Assembly: GCF_047946665.1 (NCBI RefSeq)
Contig: NZ_CP172312.1
Span: 2,852,001-2,916,000 of the forward strand
Length of the DNA: 64,000 bases
DNA from: Allohahella sp002354735
GTDB taxonomy: Bacteria; Pseudomonadota; Gammaproteobacteria; Pseudomonadales; Oleiphilaceae
Reading direction: 5' to 3'
Part shown: positions 24,296-31,957 of the stretch, one piece after another
Numbering within the stretch: position 1 is the stretch's first letter
How the letters are laid out: the number at the start of each line of letters is the position of its first letter
The notes under the pieces: generated by a model
The model's database searches: none
What the model was told of the DNA's origin: nothing
The model's input: only the letters and a program-made list of their open reading frames with translations
Program-made: the position numbers and the translations under genes

Positions 24296-25422
24296 ACATC
24301 CTCATGACAAGTGACACCGTCGGCGGTGTCTGGACCTACACAGTTGACCTTTGTGAGGCTCTACAGGCGCACAAGGTGACCATAGAGCTGGCCACGATGG
24401 GCGCTGCGCTGTCCGAGCGGCAACGGACGCAGTTGGCGAAGCTGCCAAACGTCCACCTGCATGAAAGCGAGTATCGATTGTGCTGGATGCCGGACTCGTC
24501 TGCCGATGTCGAAGCAGCTGGTCGCTGGCTCATGCAGCTTGCTCACGAGCTCAAGCCTGACTTGGTGCATCTCAACGATCTGGCGCATGGCGGCTTGCCG
24601 TGGCCCTGCCCAGTGTTGTTGGTAGGCCACTCCTGTGTGCTCTCCTGGTGGCTGGCTGTCAAGAAGGAAGCCGCACCAATGCCTGAATGGGCTGAATACA
24701 AGACGCTGGTCACCGAGAGTGTGCGTCAGGCCAGCCTGTTGGTCGCGCCCACTCAGGCCATGCTGCATTCGCTGCTTTACCACTACGGCCCCACGGAGAG
24801 AACCCGCGTTATCTACAACGGCACAGATCGACCGGCGCTCGCTGAGACGGCTGAGAACGGTGAGCGCGAGCCGTTTATTTTTGCAGCAGGCCGGGTGTGG
24901 GATGAAGCGAAGAACATCGATGCGCTCACTGCCATTGCCGCGGAGCTGCCCTGCCCTATCTATGTCGCCGGTGAGACCACGGCGCCAGATGGTACTGAAC
25001 GCTCCACCGAAAGCGTGACATTTCTCGGTCAACTTGCACCCGACGAACTGCACCACTGGCTCGCCCGGGCCAGTTTATATGTTGCCCCTGCGGCCTACGA
25101 ACCCTTTGGTCTCGCAGCGCTTGAAGCTGCAAGAGCTGGCTGTCCTTTGGTTTTGGGCGACATCAAGAGTTTGCGTGAGGTGTGGGGTGATGCAGCGGTC
25201 TACGTTGACCCGTCTGACCTTGCCGCACTTCGGGACAAGCTCATCAATCTGATCACCCGACCGAAGCGGCGGCATTACCTTGCGACGGCAGCCTGGACGC
25301 GGGCGAAGCGTTACACATCTGCAGCCATGGCGAAGTCCTACCTGCAGTGCTATCAGTCGCTGCTGGGACCAAGACAAGTGAAGCATCCGGTGAAGAAAGT
25401 CAGACACAGCGCCACGAGTTAA
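24292..25422 (+). CDS. Glycosyltransferase family 4 protein
   Basis: 376 residues, GT-B fold. The N-terminus MNILMTSDTVGGVWTYTVDL is the glycine-rich acceptor-side loop of GT4 enzymes, and the C-terminal half has IFAAGRVWDEAKNIDAL and the E-x7-E donor-binding motif in YEPFGLAALEAA. Retaining transfer from a nucleotide sugar is expected. No signal peptide or membrane helix, so cytoplasmic or membrane-peripheral. Start overlaps the preceding stop (ATGA). It resembles the GT4 usually found beside CgeB-like proteins in this type of locus; acceptor unknown. Confidence 0.87.
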   Translation: MNILMTSDTVGGVWTYTVDLCEALQAHKVTIELATMGAALSERQRTQLAKLPNVHLHESEYRLCWMPDSSADVEAAGRWLMQLAHELKPDLVHLNDLAHGGLPWPCPVLLVGHSCVLSWWLAVKKEAAPMPEWAEYKTLVTESVRQASLLVAPTQAMLHSLLYHYGPTERTRVIYNGTDRPALAETAENGEREPFIFAAGRVWDEAKNIDALTAIAAELPCPIYVAGETTAPDGTERSTESVTFLGQLAPDELHHWLARASLYVAPAAYEPFGLAALEAARAGCPLVLGDIKSLREVWGDAAVYVDPSDLAALRDKLINLITRPKRRHYLATAAWTRAKRYTSAAMAKSYLQCYQSLLGPRQVKHPVKKVRHSATS

Positions 25423-25433
25423 GGGAGCCAAAC

Positions 25434-26606
25434 ATGAAATTCAGCCTTTTCTACCACTCGCTGGTGTCTGACTGGAACCACGGCAATGCGCATTTCCTGC
25501 GCGGCATAGTCAGTGAGCTGCTGGCCCTCGGCCACGAAGTGCGCGTCTACGAGCCCCAAGACAGCTGGAGCAAGATCAATCTGCTGCAGGATCATGGTAT
25601 TCGCGCGCTGAAACAGTTCCAGGAATACTACCCAGGACTCGATAGCATCAGCTATAGCCGCGATACGCTTGAGCTCGCAGAGATTGCCGCTGCTTCGGAT
25701 GTCGTCATTGTCCACGAGTGGAACGAACCCTGGCTCGTCAATGGGCTGGGCGAACTGCGGGAAGCCGCTCAAGCGAGTCGTGCCGATAACTTCTGTCTCC
25801 TGTTCCACGACACCCACCATCGCGCCGTGAGCGACGAAAGCTGGCTGCGCCGTTTCCGACTGGATGCTTACGACGGGGTATTGGCTTTCGGTGAGGTACT
25901 CAGCGATGTCTATCGCCGTCATGGCTGGCACAACCATGTATGGACCTGGCATGAAGCTGCCGATATCCGCATGTTCTACCCCCGCAAGGACGATCCGAAC
26001 AGGCCGAGAGGCGACGTGGTCTGGGTTGGCAACTGGGGCGATGATGAACGCACAGCGGAGCTGGAAACCTTTCTTTTTGGCCCGGTGCGTGATCTCGGGC
26101 TGAGCTGTCAGATCCATGGCGTCCGCTATCCACAACCGGTCCTGACCCGACTTGCCAAGGACGGTATCGACTACCGCGGCTGGTTGCCCAACTTCAAGGC
26201 ACCGGAGGTTTTCGCCAATCATAAGGTAACGGTGCATGTACCCAGGCGCTATTACGCCAGCAGACTACCAGGCATACCGACGATAAGACCGTTCGAGGCG
26301 ATGGCCTGCGGCCTGCCACTCATTTGCGCACCTTGGCAGGACAGCGAAGGCTTGTTCACCCCAGGTAGTGATTATCTGGTCGCTGAAGATGGTGAGCAAA
26401 TGCGTGCGCACTTGCGCCAGGTCATCAATGATCCCGGCTTCGCCAATGAGCTCAGTGCCAGGGCCTTGGAAACCATTCGCACGAGGCATACCTGCGGCCA
26501 TCGGGTGGCGCAGTTGCTCGACATTCTCGAGGATCTGGACGTCGCCTCGTTGGACGAATCCGCCACAACAACCAATACAGGGAGCACCAGCCATGCCTAC
26601 AGCTAG
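25434..26606 (+). CDS. CgeB-like glycosyltransferase, copy 1
   Basis: 390 residues from ATG 25434 (GGGAG 8 nt upstream); the open frame reaches further up but overlaps the GT4 gene. GT-B-type layout: N-terminal MKFSLFYHSLVSDWNHGNAHFLRGI, DVVIVHEWNEPWLV in the middle, and C-terminal Glyco_trans_1_2 (CgeB) region with VWVGNWGDDERTAE, VHVPRRYYASRLPGIPTIRPFEAMACGLPLI in pieces. CgeB of Bacillus is tied to spore crust glycosylation; most homologues are uncharacterised. It is the first of three consecutive related genes and overlaps the next by 14 nt. Confidence 0.82.
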   Translation: MKFSLFYHSLVSDWNHGNAHFLRGIVSELLALGHEVRVYEPQDSWSKINLLQDHGIRALKQFQEYYPGLDSISYSRDTLELAEIAAASDVVIVHEWNEPWLVNGLGELREAAQASRADNFCLLFHDTHHRAVSDESWLRRFRLDAYDGVLAFGEVLSDVYRRHGWHNHVWTWHEAADIRMFYPRKDDPNRPRGDVVWVGNWGDDERTAELETFLFGPVRDLGLSCQIHGVRYPQPVLTRLAKDGIDYRGWLPNFKAPEVFANHKVTVHVPRRYYASRLPGIPTIRPFEAMACGLPLICAPWQDSEGLFTPGSDYLVAEDGEQMRAHLRQVINDPGFANELSARALETIRTRHTCGHRVAQLLDILEDLDVASLDESATTTNTGSTSHAYS

Positions 26607-27744
26607 GCCTCTGAATATCGCATTTTTCGGCTCCAGCCTCGTTTCATCGTACTGGAACGGCGCAGCCACCTATTATCGCGGCATCATCAAGGCGATGGCG
26701 GACCGCGGCCACAAGATCACTTTTTATGAACCTGATGCCTTCGATCGACAGGCGCATCGGGATATGGAAGATCCATCCTGGGCCAGGGTCGTGGTCTATC
26801 AGGCTGATGAAGACAGTGCCAGACGTGCGCTCGATCCAGCAGATGACGTGGATATCATTGTGAAAGCCAGTGGTGTCGGCGTGCTGGACGAATGGCTTGA
26901 AGCAGCGGTGGTGCAGCATCAGCGAAAGCACGCCCACAAAGGAATGCTATCGATATTCTGGGATGTCGATGCGCCGGCAACGCTTGAGCGTATTCACAAC
27001 GATGAAAACGACCCCTTCAGGGCTCTGATTCCGCAGTTCGATTTTATCCTCACCTATGGGGGCGGCTACCCCGTCGTGGAGGCCTACACAGCCCTCGGTG
27101 CCCGATGCTGCCAACCGATCTATAACGCCGTAGACCCTGAAATCCACCACCCGGTCGAGCCTGACCCTCGGTTCGTGGCGACGCTTGGCTTTCTGGGCAA
27201 CCGCTTGCCAGACAGGGAAGCCAGGGTGCACGACTTTTTCTTCAAAGCGGTCGAAGCCATGCCGGACTCCAGATTCATACTTGGCGGTAGCGGCTGGCAG
27301 GAATATGCGCCGCAGTTCGACAATCTGGAGTACAAGGGCCATGTCTACACCCGCGACCACAACGCCTTCAACTGCAGTCCCCTCGCGGTTCTGAACATCA
27401 ACCGTGAGAGCATGGCGCGAACCGGCTTCTCCCCAGCCACAAGGGTGTTCGAAGCCGCAGGCGCCGGAGCCTGCCTCATCATGGATCACTGGGAGGGCGT
27501 TGAGCAGTTTCTCACGCCCGGCCGTGAAGTGCTCGTAGCCCATAATGGTAATGAGGTGGTCGATCATCTGCGCAAGCTCACGCCGGAGCGCGCGAAAACG
27601 ATTGGTGAGGCCGCGCGCCAAAGGGTGCTGTCAGAACATACCTATCGGCACCGAGCCGAGGAGGTGGAGATCCTGTTACAAGCCAGACGCCGGCGAACTC
27701 AGCGTCAGCCGAAAGAGGCTGTGAGCCTGGAGGCTGAAGAATGA
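26593..27744 (+). CDS. CgeB-like glycosyltransferase, copy 2
   Basis: 383 residues from ATG 26593, with GGGAG 8-9 nt upstream; longer upstream frame is a shadow of copy 1. LNIAFFGSSLVSSYWNGAATYYRGI, FYEPDAFDRQAHRDM, IFWDVDAPATL and FDFILTYGGG, then the C-terminal LGFLGNRLPDREARV, FNINRESMARTGFSPATRVFEAAGAGACLI in pieces. This matches the CgeB family with its spore maturation-type C-terminal domain. The protein is soluble. Similar in layout to the following gene (same SSW.NG opening), so the two are probably ancient duplicates with different acceptors or donors. Overlaps the next gene by ATGA. Confidence 0.84.
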   Translation: MPTARPLNIAFFGSSLVSSYWNGAATYYRGIIKAMADRGHKITFYEPDAFDRQAHRDMEDPSWARVVVYQADEDSARRALDPADDVDIIVKASGVGVLDEWLEAAVVQHQRKHAHKGMLSIFWDVDAPATLERIHNDENDPFRALIPQFDFILTYGGGYPVVEAYTALGARCCQPIYNAVDPEIHHPVEPDPRFVATLGFLGNRLPDREARVHDFFFKAVEAMPDSRFILGGSGWQEYAPQFDNLEYKGHVYTRDHNAFNCSPLAVLNINRESMARTGFSPATRVFEAAGAGACLIMDHWEGVEQFLTPGREVLVAHNGNEVVDHLRKLTPERAKTIGEAARQRVLSEHTYRHRAEEVEILLQARRRRTQRQPKEAVSLEAEE

Positions 27745-28841
27745 AGAAGCTCGATATCGTCGTTTTCGGTCTCTCCATCACCTCCTCCTGGGGTAATGGA
27801 CACGCCACTACGTTCAGGAGCCTTATCAAGGCGCTTGCGGCACGTGGGCACAGTATTACCTTCTTTGAAAAAGATGTGCCCTGGTACGCCAATCAGCGGG
27901 ATATGCCCAGTCCACCGTTCTGCAAGGTCGTTCTGTACAAGGAGATCCGCGAGCTCGAAGCGTATGAGGAGATGATCGGAGACGCCGACATGGTTATTCT
28001 CGGCTCTTACGTATCCGACGCCAAAGCGCTGGCTGCCCGAATCTGTCAGCTAGAGCCGGCTTGTTTTGCGTTTTACGACATTGACACGCCTGTTACCCTC
28101 GCCAAACTCCGCAATGGCGATTATGAGTACCTCAGCCCGGAGATGATTCCGCGCTTTGATCTCTACCTGTCCTTCACCGGTGGGCCAACGCTCGACAGGC
28201 TTGAATATGAATTTGGTGCTCGGCGCGCAAGGCCGCTCTATTGCTCGGTAGATACAGACCTCTACTTTCCATCAGCTGAAGATGACGCAGAACCGGCTAC
28301 GAAGCAGTACGCTCTCGGCTATCTCGGCACCTACAGTGACGATCGCCAGCCTACCGTCGAGCAGCTGTTGATAAAGCCTGCCCGTCAACTCACGGCCGAA
28401 CACTTTTGTGTAGCAGGCGCCCAGTACCCTGCTGGTATCGACTGGCCAGCGAACGTAAGCCGAATCGAACACATTCCACCTCATCAGCACCGTGAGTTCT
28501 ACGGCAGCCAACGCTTCACGCTGAACGTTACCAGACGCGACATGATTGCTGCGGGCTACTCACCAAGCGTTCGCTTATTTGAAGCCGGCGCATGCGGCAC
28601 GCCTGTCATCAGCGATGAGTGGGATGGTCTCGACAGTTTCTTTACTATCGGTGAGGAAATTCTCACTGCACGCTCATCCGAAGAGGTCCAGTCCTACCTC
28701 ACGATGCCCGCAACGGAGCGACAGCAGCTGGGCGAGCGCTTCCGCAGCAGGGTCCTGAATGCCCACACTTCACGACATCGCGCCATGGAACTTGAAAACA
28801 GCTGGGCGGAGGTAGCACAACCAAGTATGGCCGCGAGCTGA
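27741..28841 (+). CDS. CgeB-like glycosyltransferase, copy 3
   Basis: 366 residues. LDIVVFGLSITSSWGNGHATTFRSLIKAL is the opening loop, FFEKDVPWYANQRDMP, FYDIDTPVTLAKLRNG and FDLYLSFTGGPTL parallel copy 2, and the C-terminal part has LGYLGTYSDDRQPT and LNVTRRDMIAAGYSPSVRLFEAGACGTPVISDEW in pieces, the CgeB donor-site region. Cytoplasmic, no signal peptide. Final glycosyltransferase of the operon, 23 nt before the methyltransferase. The ordered pair of closely related CgeB genes is a hallmark of this locus type as I recall it in other proteobacteria; activity is untested. Confidence 0.85.
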   Translation: MKKLDIVVFGLSITSSWGNGHATTFRSLIKALAARGHSITFFEKDVPWYANQRDMPSPPFCKVVLYKEIRELEAYEEMIGDADMVILGSYVSDAKALAARICQLEPACFAFYDIDTPVTLAKLRNGDYEYLSPEMIPRFDLYLSFTGGPTLDRLEYEFGARRARPLYCSVDTDLYFPSAEDDAEPATKQYALGYLGTYSDDRQPTVEQLLIKPARQLTAEHFCVAGAQYPAGIDWPANVSRIEHIPPHQHREFYGSQRFTLNVTRRDMIAAGYSPSVRLFEAGACGTPVISDEWDGLDSFFTIGEEILTARSSEEVQSYLTMPATERQQLGERFRSRVLNAHTSRHRAMELENSWAEVAQPSMAAS

Positions 28842-28864
28842 CAGTCATCAATATGGAGACCCGT

Positions 28865-29656
28865 ATGACAAGTATTGAAGAACAGGTACGGCAGCTGGGG
28901 CCATGGTTCCACAATCTGCACCTGCCCGACGGCATTCAGACAGCTCCCCAACACTTTCTCGGCGATTTCCCTGCCTTCAAGTGGAACGAAATAGCGCCGA
29001 GTCTGCCCGAGGATCTCAATGGCGTACGAGCACTGGATATCGGCTGTAACGCGGGGTATTACAGCTTTGAACTGGCAAAACGTGGCGCACAGGTCACAGC
29101 CATTGATCTGGATGAACACTACCTGAATCAAGCGCGTTGGGCGGCGGATGTGCTGGAACTGAGCGACCGCGTCGAGTTCAGAAAGGCCACTGTTTATGAT
29201 CTCGCGCATAGCGCTGAGCAGTATGACCTCGTCTGGTTCATGGGCGTGCTCTATCACCTGCGCTATCCCCTGTTGGCACTGGATATCGTACGCCGCTGTT
29301 GCAGGGGCCGAATGATATTCCAGACCATGACGACGCCGGGTGAATCCGTGTTGTCTGTCGAAGAGAACTACCGTCTCGACGAACGTGAGGTTCTGATGGA
29401 CGATGGCTGGCCCAAAATGGCCTTTATTGAACATCGCCTGGCGGACGACCCGACTAACTGGTGGGCACCGAATCATGCTGGCGTAGAGGCCATGCTCCGC
29501 TCTTCTGGTTTCGGTCGAATCGAACGAATAGCCCATGAAGTCTACAGCTGCCAGGCAGTCGCCATTCCGGAGGCTGTAACGGCCGAGTTGAAGTGTGCCA
29601 TACCGGTAGCCCACGTCGGGCTGGAAGATCCGGTGAGTGGAGAAATAGTGAACTAG
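28865..29656 (+). CDS. SAM-dependent methyltransferase, TIGR04290 (Rta_06860)-like
   Basis: 263 residues from ATG 28865, which has GGAG 6 nt upstream; the ATG at 28853 has none. It looks like the CmoB-related methyltransferases grouped, as I recall, in TIGR04290: WFHNLHLPDGIQTAP, GDFPAFKWNEIAPSLPEDL, motif I ALDIGCNAGYYSFELAKRGA, and VWFMGVLYHLRYPLLALD. The C-terminus has NWWAPNHAGVEAMLRSSGF. It lacks the long N-terminal part of true CmoB tRNA enzymes, so a tRNA role is unlikely; methylation of the glycan or its lipid/small-molecule carrier made by this operon is inferred from position. Confidence 0.83.
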   Translation: MTSIEEQVRQLGPWFHNLHLPDGIQTAPQHFLGDFPAFKWNEIAPSLPEDLNGVRALDIGCNAGYYSFELAKRGAQVTAIDLDEHYLNQARWAADVLELSDRVEFRKATVYDLAHSAEQYDLVWFMGVLYHLRYPLLALDIVRRCCRGRMIFQTMTTPGESVLSVEENYRLDEREVLMDDGWPKMAFIEHRLADDPTNWWAPNHAGVEAMLRSSGFGRIERIAHEVYSCQAVAIPEAVTAELKCAIPVAHVGLEDPVSGEIVN

Positions 29657-29667
29657 GAGGGATTAAT

Positions 29668-29940
29668 ATGTCATCGGCAAAACAGACCCAGGATCACGAT
29701 ACCATCCGGAAGTGGATTGAAAAGCGCGGCGGAAAACCTGCCGTGGTAGAGGATACCGCGGACGATGGCTCAGGGGTGGGCGTGCTGCGAGTCAAATTCG
29801 ACAATGACGAAGATGATCTGCGTGAGATCGAATGGGAAACGTTTTTCGAGACCTTCGATAAGCAGAACCTGAGCTTTCTCTATCAGGAAAAGACGGACTC
29901 GGGAGACGAGAGCAGATTTTCGAAATTCGTGAGCGAATGA
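29668..29940 (+). CDS. Small acidic conserved protein, function unknown
   Basis: 90 residues from ATG 29668, preceded by a strong AGGAGGG 7 nt away. Sequence features: HDTIRKWIEKRGGKPAVVED at the N-terminus, VGVLRVKFDND in the middle, and EIEWETFFETFDKQNLSFLYQ followed by SRFSKFVSE. This is a recognisable family of about 90-residue soluble proteins; from memory some database entries carry misleading enzyme names, but there is no room for a catalytic domain. Last gene of the 11-gene operon (11 nt after the methyltransferase), so probably coexpressed; may be an accessory or stress-related protein. Confidence 0.7.
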   Translation: MSSAKQTQDHDTIRKWIEKRGGKPAVVEDTADDGSGVGVLRVKFDNDEDDLREIEWETFFETFDKQNLSFLYQEKTDSGDESRFSKFVSE

Positions 29941-29961
29941 GAGAGTCAGATATAGTAAAAC

Positions 29962-29989
29962 GCGGGTGAGCGCCTATGGCTTCACCCGC
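29962..29989 (-). terminator. Intrinsic terminator between convergent small genes
   Basis: Stem GCGGGTGA (29962-29969) with TCACCCGC (29982-29989) and a 12-nt loop, between the end of the plus-strand operon and the end of the reverse-strand gene at 30002. On the reverse strand it is followed by GTTTTAC, which fits termination of that gene. Confidence 0.5.
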
Positions 29990-30001
29990 AGCGCTTGCAG
30001 G

Positions 30002-30166
30002 CTATTTCTTTTCACTATCATCATCAGCGGCGCCGCCACTGGTGGTGCCGGGGTTCCAGGATGGGGGATCACTGGCCGGGAAGGTTTCCTCAACCGTTTC
30101 GTCTATCTCGCTCTCGTCCTCATTTTTCCGGTGACCTTTTCTTGGCTTTTCGTCTTTTGCCGTCAT
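30002..30166 (-). CDS. Small TFPASDPPSW-motif protein
   Basis: 54 residues, too short for a 60-residue ORF filter. Reverse strand from ATG 30166: MTAKDEKPRKGHRKNEDESE, then IDETVEETFPASDPPSWNPG, then a Gly/Asp-rich tail ending DDDSEKK. The block E-T-F-P-A-S-D-P-P-S-W-x-P-G-T is a widespread small-protein signature in proteobacteria whose function is not known to me. Highly charged and probably disordered apart from the motif. GGAGATAGCGTGT precedes the ATG. It is convergent with the 11-gene operon. Confidence 0.75.
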   Translation of the reverse strand: MTAKDEKPRKGHRKNEDESEIDETVEETFPASDPPSWNPGTTSGGAADDDSEKK

Positions 30167-30265
30167 ACACGCTATCTCCAGCTGCGAGTGTTAGCGTGTT
30201 GTACGTGCGTGATCCCGCCAGGCGTTCATTCTCGACGATTAATTCGACAATATATCCGCTGAACG

Positions 30266-30293
30266 GCAGAGGCCGCCTTTCGGCGGCCTCTGC
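30266..30293. terminator. Strong 12-bp hairpin after the PEP-CTERM-type gene
   Basis: Perfect 12-bp stem (GCAGAGGCCGCC at 30266-30277, GGCGGCCTCTGC at 30282-30293) with a TTTC loop, 40 nt beyond the stop of the reverse-strand gene at 30333. The plus-strand side is followed by TTGTCTTTCT, so it could also stop transcription from the left. Most likely a bidirectional terminator. Confidence 0.65.
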
Positions 30294-30332
30294 TTGTCTT
30301 TCTGGTCCGACCAATCAGACCAATGAGACTGA

Positions 30333-31073
30333 TCAGGCAGCAGAAACTGCCTTACGCTTACGCGCGGTCCAGCCATAAGCTGCCAAACCACTCATCATGA
30401 GCCATGCAGCTGCTGGCAGCGGCACTGGAGTCGGATTGTCAGGGCCAGTCACTTCACTGATGTTCAGGCTGGAAATCTTGAAGAAATCGTTGGTCGTGAA
30501 ACCAGCTGCGATAGAGGCCGAGACCAGCAGAGCGTTACCAGTACCAGTCAGTCCTACGGTCAAGGGGCTATTGCTGGGATAGGAGTAGCTATCGGTTCTC
30601 GCACCGAAACCAACACCTTCCAGGGAAGCGTAGGTGTTCCCTGTCAGGCTGAAGCCGTTGCCGACAGTGCCCACCCAATAGGAAATGTCGCGATCGTATC
30701 TGCCATAAGGATCGATGGTGACGGAATCAAACTTCACAGTCTCGTCGAAAAAGAACGCTACGAGATCAATGGCGTGAGAATTGTCCACCTGATGCTGAGG
30801 ATTGCTGCAGTTCTTCTTTTCGGCACGGTTACAGACGCCAAGGCCGGTATTCCAGCGCAACAACTGAGCGGTCTGGAGTGTGCCACCACTGCCAGTATTG
30901 GCAAATGCACTCGCAGTTACGTTGCCGAACGTCATGCTATTACCGTAACCAGAACCATTGCTGGCGCTTGGCGAGCTGGTGAAATTGACGGACAGTGCCG
31001 CCGCGGGGAGACTGAAGCCAGCCGTGAGTGCCACGGCTACAACTGTCTGAACGAGTCCCTTGCTTTTGATCAT
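30333..31073 (-). CDS. Secreted VPLPA-CTERM (PEP-CTERM-type) sorting-signal protein
   Basis: 246 residues from ATG 31073 (AGGAGA 7 nt upstream); the open frame to 31118 is not needed. Signal peptide 1-26 (MIKSKGLVQTVVAVALTAGF...AAA). Middle region is Ser/Gly/Asn-rich and beta-like, with one CNRAEKKNC cysteine pair. The C-terminus has the tripartite sorting signal: TPVPLPAAAWLMM, a hydrophobic helix ending GLAAYGW, and the basic TARKRKA. VPLPA-CTERM proteins are processed by exosortase-type enzymes and go to the surface or extracellular matrix, usually with exopolysaccharide. No exosortase gene is in this window. A terminator-like hairpin follows. Confidence 0.85.
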   Translation of the reverse strand: MIKSKGLVQTVVAVALTAGFSLPAAALSVNFTSSPSASNGSGYGNSMTFGNVTASAFANTGSGGTLQTAQLLRWNTGLGVCNRAEKKNCSNPQHQVDNSHAIDLVAFFFDETVKFDSVTIDPYGRYDRDISYWVGTVGNGFSLTGNTYASLEGVGFGARTDSYSYPSNSPLTVGLTGTGNALLVSASIAAGFTTNDFFKISSLNISEVTGPDNPTPVPLPAAAWLMMSGLAAYGWTARKRKAVSAA

Positions 31074-31149
31074 GAAATGTTCTCCTGAGGTTCTTGAGGT
31101 TGCCGATGAGCACTGCAAATGCGCTTGAAAAAAAAGTTACATTCGGCAA

Positions 31150-31161
31150 CGTAATATTACG
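31150..31161. promoter_or_regulatory. Palindrome CGTAATATTACG upstream of the VPLPA-CTERM gene
   Basis: Perfect 12-bp palindrome, 77 nt upstream of the reverse-strand start at 31073, in AT-rich DNA that must carry the promoter. Could be an operator; also short enough to be chance. The rest of the 178-nt gap (31074-31251) shows nothing else. Confidence 0.3.
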
Positions 31162-31251
31162 AAACTTCAACAGACAAGTATTGAGAAATAAGGAAAACAG
31201 GAATCAGTTGTGACGAGGTTCACGGGCACAATAGGCCAATTGTATGGTTTT

Positions 31252-31431
31252 TCAGCGCAGCTCTGTCTTCATTTTCCCGCACCGCTCACATACGAGAATC
31301 GTGCGCAATTTCCCCTGTGTGCTGTCGAACCGGCTGCTCTTGTCGATTTTCCATTTGTGGAAGCCGTGCTGACACAGTCCCTTGCTGGGCTGTTTGCCAA
31401 CCCGTCGTTTGAACTGGAGAACTTCGCCCAT
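31252..31431 (-). CDS. Small zinc-ribbon-like protein, 59 residues
   Basis: Just below a 60-residue cutoff. Reverse strand from ATG 31431 (AAGG 4-5 nt upstream): MGEVLQFKRRVGKQPSKG, then LCQHGFHKWKID, FDSTQGKLRTILVCERCGK and MKTELR at the end. The C-x-H...H-K-W segment at 20-27 and the C-E-R-C pair at 48-51 suggest one zinc site. The pattern HKW...FD...GKL.T...C.RCG.. is, from memory, conserved among small gammaproteobacterial proteins of unknown role. The overlapping plus-strand frame (31210-31452) shows no such features. Confidence 0.72.
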   Translation of the reverse strand: MGEVLQFKRRVGKQPSKGLCQHGFHKWKIDKSSRFDSTQGKLRTILVCERCGKMKTELR

Positions 31432-31468
31432 ATGCCTTACCCAAAGAAATGACCGACTGAGTCTGCCT

Positions 31469-31903
31469 TCAGTCCTCGCGCGCTGACGATTGAGACCAGC
31501 GGATCGTCACCGTCTGTGTACCCCATTCGCGTGCCGCGTCGAGATCCTTGCCCATGAAGATATCAATCTTGTCTTCCCAGCGCTTGTTCATCTTATCACG
31601 GACGATATAGGTACCCTCGAGACCATCGATGGTCACTGGCGTCATATGATCCAGACCGGCATCGATGAGATCGCGCGAAACAGCAATCGACTTCATGCCA
31701 GGCTTGAGTTGATCACCCCACGCAGCAAGTCCGACGTTGCCCTTTTTCGTTTCAGCCTCACGCATGGTATATGCGCTGGCGGTGACTTCCATTGAGTTCA
31801 CTTCTGTTTGCTCTGCCCTGCACGCCGAGAGGACGCTGCCGGCGAGGACTGCCATCAAGGCTGCCGGGCAACTTAAGGCTGGCAAATAACGTGAAAGAAG
31901 CAT
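31469..31903 (-). CDS. 3D-domain lipoprotein
   Basis: 144 residues. N-terminal lipoprotein signal with lipobox LSAC (Cys about 28). Residues 38-144 form a 3D domain: VTASAYTMREAETKKGNVGLA in pieces, IAVSRDLIDAGL, VTIDGLEGTYIVRDKMNKRWEDKIDIFMG and a final VTIRW, with the three Asp residues that name the domain (R-D-K, E-D-K, I-D-I). 3D domains have the double-psi beta-barrel of MltA-type lytic transglycosylases and are linked to cell-wall remodelling. Isolated short versions like this lack the rest of MltA; activity uncertain. Located at the periplasmic side of a membrane. Confidence 0.82.
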   Translation of the reverse strand: MLLSRYLPALSCPAALMAVLAGSVLSACRAEQTEVNSMEVTASAYTMREAETKKGNVGLAAWGDQLKPGMKSIAVSRDLIDAGLDHMTPVTIDGLEGTYIVRDKMNKRWEDKIDIFMGKDLDAAREWGTQTVTIRWSQSSARED

Positions 31904-31957
31904 GCGACAGTACTCCGTTTGGAATACATCTGATTACGCGTACACACTTTCCTTCGA

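Noticed and set aside
31210..31452. 80-aa plus-strand ORF
   Set aside because: Antisense to the small zinc-ribbon gene, which has the clearer motif and start.
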